Assembly: GCA_964559275.1 (NCBI GenBank) | Contig: CAZLGC010000009.1 | Coordinates: 1 to 28,679 of the forward strand | Length of the DNA: 28,679 nt | From: CAZLGC01 sp964559275 | Lineage (GTDB): Bacteria; Patescibacteriota; CALEFQ01 | Reading direction: 5' to 3' | Shown here: positions 23,420 to 28,679 of the stretch, piece by piece | How the letters are laid out: each line of letters opens with the position of its first letter | Numbering within the stretch: the stretch's first letter is position 1 | The notes under the pieces: model-generated | What the model was told of the DNA's origin: nothing | What the model saw: only the letters and a program-made list of their open reading frames with translations | The model's database searches: none | Position numbers and translations under genes: made by a program

Positions 23420-23656
23420 ATGGCTGTACCAAAGAAAAAAACTCCATCTGCTCGTCGCAACCGACGCCGTTCGCATCACGGACTGACAGCTGCCAAGTTA
23501 GCCAAATGCCCACAGTGCCAAGAGCCGACTCCGCCGCACCAAGTCTGCCCTAGCTGCGGTTATTACAAAGGACGTGACGTTCTTAAAATAGAAGCTAAAA
23601 AAGCCAAAGCCGAGGCCAAAAAGAAGGCCCGCAAAGACCGCGCTAAGGGAAAATAG
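23420..23656 (+). CDS. rpmF: 50S ribosomal protein L32
   Basis: A 78-residue bL32 of the large ribosomal subunit. It begins MAVPKKKTPSARRNRRRSHH, the family signature, and has a zinc ribbon with two Cys pairs (CPQC and CPSC). A lysine/alanine-rich tail of about 20 residues extends beyond the usual length of roughly 60. The ATG at 23420 is chosen rather than upstream starts because the family begins exactly there and the promoter lies just upstream. No Shine-Dalgarno is present (GAAAATGGCT). nusB follows after 34 bases. Confidence 0.96.
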   Translation: MAVPKKKTPSARRNRRRSHHGLTAAKLAKCPQCQEPTPPHQVCPSCGYYKGRDVLKIEAKKAKAEAKKKARKDRAKGK

Positions 23657-23690
23657 ATTTTAAGATTATTAGAATCCTAGAATCAAAAAT

Positions 23691-24143
23691 ATGGCTTCCC
23701 GCCATCTCTCCCGCACGATAGCCTTACAAACACTTTATGAGTGGGATTTTAATAATCGTCCTGATTCCGAGCTGGACAACATTCTGGAAACGACTATCGA
23801 AAAATTCGGGGCCGGCCTGGAAGACACAACCTTCGTTCACACTATTATCTCCGGGATTAAGCAAAATTTACCGGAAATAAATAAACTGATCGAAGAATCC
23901 GCTCCGGAATGGCCGCTCAACCAGATAACCCTGATCGACCGCAATATTCTGCGGGTAGGTATTTTTGAACTCAAGTATTCTAACGATATTCCCCCGAAAG
24001 TGGCAATCAATGAAGCTATCGAGCTTGCCAAGAAATTCGGGGGAGAGTCTTCGGGAAAGTTTGTCAACGGCGTTTTGGGAACAATTTACAAAAAAATGGA
24101 TTCCAAAGAAGCCTCCGAAGACAAAGAATTAACCAAGGATTAA
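23691..24143 (+). CDS. nusB: Transcription antitermination factor NusB
   Basis: All-helical RNA-binding protein that, with NusE (S10), promotes antitermination of rRNA transcription. The 150 residues are of family length. Features are SRHLSRTIALQTLYEWDF at the N-terminus, LIDRNILRVGIFELKYSNDIPPKVAINEAIELAKKFG and the C-terminal SSGKFVNGVLGTIYK, all hallmark NusB segments (split here only by description). The last ten residues are a charged extension. It sits between rpmF and rnc, so ribosome-related genes are grouped. The start context AAATATGGCT has no Shine-Dalgarno. Confidence 0.94.
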   Translation: MASRHLSRTIALQTLYEWDFNNRPDSELDNILETTIEKFGAGLEDTTFVHTIISGIKQNLPEINKLIEESAPEWPLNQITLIDRNILRVGIFELKYSNDIPPKVAINEAIELAKKFGGESSGKFVNGVLGTIYKKMDSKEASEDKELTKD

Positions 24144-24188
24144 GCCAACTAGTCTCTAGAAGTTAGCGGAACCTAATAGCTAGTGACT

Positions 24189-24207
24189 AATTGGCCTGAG
24201 GCCAATT
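24189..24207 (+). promoter_or_regulatory. Hairpin immediately before the rnc start codon
   Basis: AATTGGCC, loop TGA, GGCCAATT: a perfect 8-bp stem ending two bases before the ATG of rnc. It occupies the place of a ribosome binding site and could control translation or be a processing site. E. coli rnc is autoregulated through a cleaved leader stem, though a longer one. Confidence 0.5.
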
Positions 24208-24209
24208 TT

Positions 24210-24905
24210 ATGGAAGAAAAAGATTTCAAAAAGCTCGAGGAAAGACTCGGTGTGTCGTTTACCAAGCCCGACCTCCTCAAGCAAGCATTCATCCACCGCT
24301 CTTATCTCAACGAAAACCGCAGCTGTCCGCTGGATCACAACGAGCGGCTGGAATTTTTGGGTGACGCTGTCATGGAACTGGTTGTAACAGAGCATTTGTA
24401 TTTGAATTACCCCAACCCAGAGGGGGAACTGACCAACTGGCGCTCCAGCCTGGTCAACGGTCGCATGATTTCGGAAATTGCCAAAAGACTCGGCTTCGAG
24501 GACTACCTTTATCTTAGCCGCGGCGAAAGCAAAGATACCGGCCGGGCCCGAGACCTGATCTTGGCCAATTGCTTTGAGGCTGTAATCGGAGCTATCTATC
24601 TGGAAACCGGTTACGACGGCGCTCAAAAGTTCATTCAGGAAAACTTGCTTACGGAACTTCCGGGTATTATTGAAGGTAAGCTTTTTGTTGATCCCAAAAG
24701 CAGCTTTCAAGAAAAGTCTCAGGACGAAACCGGTGTTACTCCAACCTACGAAGTCTTGGATGAAAGCGGACCTGATCACGACAAACACTTCAAGGTAGGT
24801 GCTTTCATCGGCAAGGATCAGGTCGGAATCGGCGAAGGTCCGAGTAAGCAATCAGCTCAGACTAAGGCTGCTGAGAACGCTCTCCAAAACAAAAACTGGC
24901 AATAA
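24210..24905 (+). CDS. rnc: Ribonuclease III
   Basis: Dimeric Mg-dependent endonuclease that cuts double-stranded RNA in rRNA and mRNA processing. The catalytic domain (about 1-150) contains the signature HNERLEFLGDAVMELVVTEHL with the acidic residues of the active site, and the second acidic cluster LANCFEAVIGAIYLETG (Glu). The C-terminal double-stranded RNA-binding domain (about 158-230) shows TPTYEVLDESGPDHDKHFKV and SKQSAQTKAAENAL. The length of 231 residues is normal. The ATG at 24210 is preferred over an in-frame GTG at 24183, because the GTG extension would run through a perfect hairpin that looks regulatory. The next gene begins two bases after the stop. Confidence 0.94.
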   Translation: MEEKDFKKLEERLGVSFTKPDLLKQAFIHRSYLNENRSCPLDHNERLEFLGDAVMELVVTEHLYLNYPNPEGELTNWRSSLVNGRMISEIAKRLGFEDYLYLSRGESKDTGRARDLILANCFEAVIGAIYLETGYDGAQKFIQENLLTELPGIIEGKLFVDPKSSFQEKSQDETGVTPTYEVLDESGPDHDKHFKVGAFIGKDQVGIGEGPSKQSAQTKAAENALQNKNWQ

Positions 24906-24907
24906 TT

Positions 24908-25813
24908 ATGAAGCGCCGAGCCCAAATTATCGGTGTTCTGCTAATAATCTTAGCTGGTGCTGCACTGTCATTCCCGGCCGCGGCTGGTTTGTTAGATGAT
25001 CTGAGCCCGAACCCCTGCGACGTATGTGAATTTGCCAAGTTAATAGGTAATATTAAAAATCTTGTTATCCTGATCGGCGAGCCTTTGGCCGCCCTTTTTA
25101 TTGTCGTTGGTGGCATCCTGATCACTGTCTCTGCCGGTAACCAACAATTACGCGAGCAAGGTAAGAAGACGGTCACTGGTGGAATCATCGGCCTTTGCAT
25201 AGTTTTCCTGGCTTGGATAATTGTAACTGCTGTCTTAACCGCCACCCTAGGCCTGTCTTTTGACACCAATATCTGGACCATCACTTGTCCGGAGGATACA
25301 ACTTGCGAGGAATATGCCGGCCCTGAACCAGAACCGAATCCGGCCGGCTGTGGTTCTGGCTCGGCCGAAAAAGCCCGGGCGCACATTGGCACCTGTTGGG
25401 GACCTTGCCATTGTGCCCACTTTGTTTCCTCAGTTCTGGTCGAGACTGGTTGCACCGGCGCTTTCAATACCAGCGTGGCTGGTCTGGAAGAATGGTTACA
25501 GCGACACGGCTGGGAAAGAGTAACCAGCCCCCAAGCCGGTGACATCGGCGTTGATTTTGCCTCGCACGTAGGGGTTATGACTAGTTCCAGCACTACCATT
25601 CACTCCAAGGTCATGAATGACGATGGTTCCAATACCGCCTGCGCCGGCAAGTGCGGTCGCCTATACCCGAGCTGCCCGGACTGCCAGGGTGCGGCGGGTG
25701 ACCCCCGCGGCAGCTATGAAAGTCAGAACTGTACTAGCAACCAGTGTGTTACTGAAGAAACTAAGCGATGGGACCGATACTGGCGCCCGCCGGCAGAAGA
25801 TCAACAAAACTAA
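24908..25813 (+). CDS. T4SS-pilin-like membrane domain fused to an NlpC/P60-like peptidase
   Basis: A 301-residue two-part protein. Residues 1-26 form a signal sequence (ends FPAAAG). Residues 35-118 match small 'T4SS pilin'/VirB2-like proteins of CPR genomes: NPCDVCEFAKLIGNIKN, one membrane helix (about 52-75), a polar loop GNQQLREQGKKTVTGG, then a second helix (about 92-114). After a Pro/Glu linker comes a domain with Cys169 in HCAHFVSSVL, His220 in DFASHVGVM and His232 in TIHSKV. This order and spacing fit the Cys-His-His triad of NlpC/P60 peptidoglycan endopeptidases. Six further cysteines lie near the C-terminus. Likely an exported, membrane-tethered wall hydrolase, but activity is inferred from motifs only. 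A paralogue without the peptidase is at 27046. Confidence 0.75.
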   Translation: MKRRAQIIGVLLIILAGAALSFPAAAGLLDDLSPNPCDVCEFAKLIGNIKNLVILIGEPLAALFIVVGGILITVSAGNQQLREQGKKTVTGGIIGLCIVFLAWIIVTAVLTATLGLSFDTNIWTITCPEDTTCEEYAGPEPEPNPAGCGSGSAEKARAHIGTCWGPCHCAHFVSSVLVETGCTGAFNTSVAGLEEWLQRHGWERVTSPQAGDIGVDFASHVGVMTSSSTTIHSKVMNDDGSNTACAGKCGRLYPSCPDCQGAAGDPRGSYESQNCTSNQCVTEETKRWDRYWRPPAEDQQN

Positions 25814-25816
25814 ACC

Positions 25817-26992
25817 ATGAGTCGACGAAACAAAATCACTGTAATAATAATTGCGATTACCGCCGTTGCCGCTGGGGTAGTGCTATTTTTATGGCTGCAA
25901 CCGGATGAAACTCCGGTCACACCTGAACCTGGCAACGAGCCCGGTTCCCAGCTGCCCCTGGCTAATCCCGCCCCGGGAAGATTTGCTTCCGATGATATGA
26001 AAACGGCTGACCTGGAATCTCGCCCGGCGACAGATAACCCTTACCCTGATCCAAATGCTGTCATTGATGAGGAGATTTATTCTCCGGTGCTGGCTCCCAG
26101 CGGACAAGGAATTTATGCGCTGTCTTTGAATGACGATAAACTGACTGAATATTCCCTGGCCGGGGATAAAATCAGAAATATTTCTAACCAAGCTTGCGAA
26201 TGCGCTGATATTGTCTGGGCCCCGGATAAAAGAAAAGCTTTCATCTCCGATAACAGCGGTCCACGAATCATTAGCGCCGCCGGGGAAACCTACGAGCTAA
26301 ATCCGAATGTCAGAAACGGGATATTCTCTGCAGACAGTGACAGCTTTGCTTATCAATACAATGACATTGAGACAAACGAAAATATCATGGCAATTTCCAA
26401 TGACCAGGGACAAGACTACCGCAACCTGCTATCATTGTCTCTTTTCACCGGCCCTGAGTCGGGGCTGATAATTTTCTACGAATGGTCACCTGATAACTAT
26501 ATTTATCTATCCGGTGAAGTCACAGATGTTTCCGGAAGTTCTGTCAGCCGAGTCAATGCCGATACCGGTGATATCGAAAATCTAGCGGACTGGGGAAGTG
26601 TTTCCGGATTATCCTACTCCCCTGACGGAGAGGTAATCGCTGTCGAGAAGACTGATATAAGGTCATCGGGAGAGCCAATCCCCGCCATCAGTTTTGTTGA
26701 CCCCGAGGGTGAGTCTGTCAGCGATCTCACTATCGAGACTTTCCTGAATAAATGTACCTGGCTGGATGACAGTCAACATATGGTTTGTGCTCTGTCTTCT
26801 GATTTTTATACCGGGCAGGGGCAAGATTTGATTTTTGTCTACGATCTTGAATCAGGCAATAAGGAACAATTGACAGGGGTAATCACCGACGAGCCTTTTC
26901 GTGTCACCAGTCCGTTTCCTAACGCCAGTGAAGATACGCTCTATTTCCTAAATCGCCTGAATCGGAAGCTTTACTCAATCCCGCTGCCTTAG
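25817..26992 (+). CDS. Membrane-anchored beta-propeller protein (WD40/TolB-like)
   Basis: A 391-residue protein with a short basic N-terminus (MSRRNK), one membrane helix (about 7-28) and a Pro-rich linker to about residue 60. An exterior region follows with repeated propeller-like strands: SPVLAPSGQGIYALSL, DIVWAPDKRKAFIS, LSYSPDGEVIAVEK, CTWLDDSQHMVCAL and YDLESGNKEQLT. The pattern is that of TolB or PD40-type six- or seven-bladed propellers. No catalytic motif is seen. Role unknown; propellers of this kind bind proteins or glycans. It lies three bases after the pilin-peptidase fusion and just before the pilin-like paralogue, which suggests a shared surface function. Confidence 0.78.
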   Translation: MSRRNKITVIIIAITAVAAGVVLFLWLQPDETPVTPEPGNEPGSQLPLANPAPGRFASDDMKTADLESRPATDNPYPDPNAVIDEEIYSPVLAPSGQGIYALSLNDDKLTEYSLAGDKIRNISNQACECADIVWAPDKRKAFISDNSGPRIISAAGETYELNPNVRNGIFSADSDSFAYQYNDIETNENIMAISNDQGQDYRNLLSLSLFTGPESGLIIFYEWSPDNYIYLSGEVTDVSGSSVSRVNADTGDIENLADWGSVSGLSYSPDGEVIAVEKTDIRSSGEPIPAISFVDPEGESVSDLTIETFLNKCTWLDDSQHMVCALSSDFYTGQGQDLIFVYDLESGNKEQLTGVITDEPFRVTSPFPNASEDTLYFLNRLNRKLYSIPLP

Positions 26993-27012
26993 GTTACTTT
27001 TTCTCTATTTTC

Positions 27013-27021
27013 TGCTACAAT
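27013..27021 (+). promoter_or_regulatory. Extended -10 promoter before the pilin-like gene
   Basis: TGCTACAAT is an extended -10 (TGnTACAAT). No good -35 is visible. Initiation near 27028 falls after the ATG at 27025, which argues that translation begins at the ATG at 27046. Confidence 0.55.
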
Positions 27022-27045
27022 ACAATGAAGATTAAAAATAAAAAT

Positions 27046-27480
27046 ATGTCCAAATTGATCAAAAGGTCCCTGTTAATTTTCTCATTACTGACAATCTTAG
27101 CGGTTAGTCTACCAGCCCAAGCTATTACCGTTTTACAAACGATAAACAATCCCTGCGATGTTTGTGCTTTTGCGGTTCTGATTTCAAATATCAAGAACGT
27201 CGCCATTTCCCTGGCCGTACCCATCGTCGTTTTGATGATAATTGTTGGCGGCGTCATGATTATGGTTTCCGCCGGAAATGAAAATCTGCGCACCCAGGGT
27301 AAGAAGACACTGACTGGCGGAATCATCGGCCTCATTATTGTTTTCACCGCCTGGGTTATCGTGGCCGCTGTGGTCACAGCCACTCTGGGAACAAATTTTG
27401 GCGATAACCTTTGGACAGTTGACTGTGGTGTAAACACTGAATGCCCACCTCCGCCAACCGATGATACACCAACGACCTAA
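27046..27480 (+). CDS. T4SS-pilin-like small membrane protein
   Basis: A 144-residue protein with a cleavable-looking signal (residues 1-26, ending LPAQA), then NPCDVCAFAVLISNIKN, two membrane helices (about 50-72 and 87-112) and a short Cys- and Pro-rich tail. It is a paralogue of the N-terminal half of the fusion protein at 24908. DNA identity is also visible: 33 of 38 bases match between 25157-25194 and 27295-27332. Known relatives are annotated as type IV secretion pilins, but no VirB4, VirD4 or other secretion gene is in the window, so the role is uncertain. The ATG at 27046 is preferred over 27025 because the promoter start site lies between them. Its TAA overlaps the ruvB ATG. Confidence 0.8.
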   Translation: MSKLIKRSLLIFSLLTILAVSLPAQAITVLQTINNPCDVCAFAVLISNIKNVAISLAVPIVVLMIIVGGVMIMVSAGNENLRTQGKKTLTGGIIGLIIVFTAWVIVAAVVTATLGTNFGDNLWTVDCGVNTECPPPPTDDTPTT

Positions 27481-28505
27481 TGATAGAGTCCCAAGAAAAC
27501 CGAGTTGTGAGCAAATCCTGCCGACAGGAAGATTTGTCTTTGGATAAGAAGCTCCGCCCCCAGAAACTGGATAATTTCATCGGCCAGGAAAGAATCAAAG
27601 AGAACTTAGATATATTTATCGAAGCCGCCAAAAAAAGAGAGGAGTCCATTGAACATGTTTTGCTCTACGGCCCTCCCGGTATCGGTAAAACTACCCTCGC
27701 TTCCATTATTGCCAACATGATGGAAGCAAACTTGAAAATAACCGCCGGCCCGGCAATCGAGCGTTCCGGCGATCTAGCTTCACTGCTGACGAACCTTGAG
27801 GAAGGTGACATTCTTTTCATTGATGAAATGCACCGCTTAAACAAGACCATCGAAGAGGTGCTCTACCCGGCGATGGAGGATTACGCTCTCGATATTATGG
27901 TCGGCAAAGGTCCGGCGGCTAAATCACTGCGGTTGGATCTGCCGCGCTTTACCGTAATTGGCGCCACCACCCGCATGGCTTTACTATCCTCACCTCTGCG
28001 CGATCGATTTGGCGCCACCTACCGTCTGGACTTTTACGAAAATAATGAGATTCAGAAGATTGTCGAGCAATCGGCGCAGATACTTAACGTGAAATTGGAC
28101 CAAACTAGCGCCGAGGAGATTGCCCGTTGTGCCCGGCGTACACCGCGCATTGCCAACCGGCTGCTGAAACGCGTGCGTGACTTTGCCGAAGTGAAAAACC
28201 AGGGTGTCATCAATCTTGACATAACTAAGCAAGCCCTAAACGCTTTGGCCGTTGACAAACTGGGATTGGATGAAACCGACCGCAAAATCTTGGATGCCAT
28301 TATCAACAAATTCAACGGCGGACCGGTCGGAGTCAAGGCCATCTCCGCCACCATTTCCGAAGAAGCGGATACTATCGAAGATGTTTACGAGCCATATTTG
28401 ATGCAAATCGGTTTCCTGCACCGCACGCCGAAGGGGAGAGAGGTTACTAAACATGCTTATGCTCACCTGGGAATGAAACCACCCGGAGATTCAACCTTGC
28501 TTTAG
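27480..28505 (+). CDS. ruvB: Holliday junction branch migration ATPase RuvB
   Basis: AAA+ motor that, with RuvA, drives branch migration of Holliday junctions in recombination and repair. The 341 residues show RPQKLDNFIGQERIKENL at the start, Walker A GPPGIGKTTLA, Walker B ILFIDEMHRL, sensor 1 GATTRMALL, the arginine-finger stretch SPLRDRFGATYRLDFY, and sensor 2 GTPR-like ARRTPRIANRLLKRVRDFAEV. A C-terminal winged helix (GGPVGVKAISATISEE, GFLHRTPKGREVT) completes the fold. All key elements are intact. It is translationally coupled to the pilin-like gene (TAATG), an unusual partner. No ruvA or ruvC is in the window. A terminator follows. Confidence 0.97.
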   Translation: MIESQENRVVSKSCRQEDLSLDKKLRPQKLDNFIGQERIKENLDIFIEAAKKREESIEHVLLYGPPGIGKTTLASIIANMMEANLKITAGPAIERSGDLASLLTNLEEGDILFIDEMHRLNKTIEEVLYPAMEDYALDIMVGKGPAAKSLRLDLPRFTVIGATTRMALLSSPLRDRFGATYRLDFYENNEIQKIVEQSAQILNVKLDQTSAEEIARCARRTPRIANRLLKRVRDFAEVKNQGVINLDITKQALNALAVDKLGLDETDRKILDAIINKFNGGPVGVKAISATISEEADTIEDVYEPYLMQIGFLHRTPKGREVTKHAYAHLGMKPPGDSTLL

Positions 28506-28509
28506 CAAC

Positions 28510-28532
28510 AAAAACCGCGATAGCGGTTTTTT
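28510..28532 (+). terminator. Terminator of ruvB
   Basis: AAAAACCGC, loop GATA, GCGGTTTTTT: a 9-bp stem with a tetraloop and a T run, four bases after the ruvB stop. Confidence 0.9.
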
Positions 28533-28559
28533 GATACAGTAGTATTCCTTATTTGCCCG

Positions 28560-28568
28560 TGTTACAAT
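28560..28568 (+). promoter_or_regulatory. Extended -10 promoter of the last, partial gene
   Basis: TGTTACAAT (TGnTACAAT) ends eight bases before the ATG at 28577, so the predicted transcript start (about 28575) makes the mRNA leaderless or nearly so. Confidence 0.55.
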
Positions 28569-28576
28569 AAATCCCT

Positions 28577-28679
28577 ATGCTGGAATGGATAATTATCATC
28601 GCTATCTTAGCCGTGGTTTTGATCACTGCCTACACCCTCATCGTCGGAGCGCCGCCGGTACCGACCCCGAAGAGAGTGG
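28577..28679 (+). CDS. Partial membrane-anchored protein, probably a class I methyltransferase
   Basis: Only the first 34 residues are in the window. They show MLEW followed by a hydrophobic helix (IIIIAILAVVLITAYTLIVG, about 5-24) and then APPVPTPKRV. From recall, CPR genomes carry many proteins with a single N-terminal helix followed by G-A-P-x-V-P-T-P-K-x-V that continue into a SAM-dependent methyltransferase domain, so that is the best guess. The catalytic part lies outside the window. It has its own nearly leaderless promoter and no Shine-Dalgarno. Confidence 0.5.
   Translation, partial: MLEWIIIIAILAVVLITAYTLIVGAPPVPTPKRV

Noticed and set aside
24180..24851. A long open frame of 223 codons on the minus strand opposite rnc.
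   Set aside because: It is antisense to the well-supported RNase III gene, its translation shows no coherent domain, and it has no start signals. It is a shadow of the codon pattern on the other strand.
24862..25599. A 245-codon minus-strand frame opposite the pilin-peptidase fusion.
   Set aside because: The plus-strand protein has a signal sequence, membrane helices and catalytic motifs. The minus frame is compositionally odd (Pro/Ser/Arg-rich) and lacks any recognisable motif.
1..28679. CRISPR arrays, insertion sequences or prophage genes.
   Set aside because: No regularly spaced repeats, transposase or integrase motifs, or terminal inverted repeats with target duplications were seen. The only repeat cluster is the short block at 16272-16344.

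Overview
This window looks like a chromosomal segment of a Candidate Phyla Radiation (Patescibacteria) bacterium, probably Parcubacteria-like. The evidence is indirect. The type IV pilus operon is compact, without secretin or PilP/PilQ. There are two small two-helix proteins resembling the 'T4SS pilin' family common in that group. A LysM-like C-terminal domain sits on an acidic coiled-coil membrane protein. Most start codons lack a Shine-Dalgarno sequence, and several promoters lie so close to the start that transcripts would be nearly leaderless. The code is standard: UGA is a stop but ends only one of the 28 complete genes. No rRNA, tRNA, CRISPR array, transposase or phage gene was found.

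Layout. 85-3092: an acidic membrane-anchored coiled-coil protein with a terminator, then gpmI (glycolysis) behind its own promoter. 3097-13643: one plus-strand operon with a sensor histidine kinase and a CheY-like regulator leading into pilB, pilC, three prepilin/minor-pilin genes (PilV-, PilW- and PilX-like), pilM, pilN, pilO and an 88-residue membrane protein where PilP would usually be. Genes overlap or are separated by only a few bases, and a terminator closes the run. 13683-14261: a self-contained cassette of promoter, strong Shine-Dalgarno, RmlC-like cupin gene and terminator. 14277-18736 (minus): an S1-domain protein, tilS, a possible promoter-driven structured RNA, and ftsH. 18847-19420 (minus): a second self-contained cassette encoding an unknown small membrane protein with a strong Shine-Dalgarno. 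19534-23304 (plus): an MBL-fold protein lacking the usual metal-binding motif, an unknown anchored protein and gyrA. 23360-28505 (plus): rpmF, nusB, rnc, a pilin-like domain fused to an NlpC/P60-like peptidase, a beta-propeller protein, a free-standing pilin-like paralogue and ruvB. The window ends in the first codons of a membrane-anchored protein, probably a methyltransferase.

How it works together. Most genes are housekeeping (glycolysis, DNA topology, RNA processing, tRNA lysidine formation, proteolysis, Holliday junction migration). The distinctive content is cell-surface machinery. One part is a monoderm-style type IV pilus with unusually elaborate minor pilins, probably controlled by the adjacent two-component pair. 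The other is the 24.9-27.5 kb locus, where a pilin-like membrane module appears once fused to a probable peptidoglycan hydrolase and once alone, flanking a beta-propeller. The strongest candidates for something undescribed are that fusion locus, the structured RNA between tilS and ftsH, and the MBL-fold protein that has lost HxHxDH.
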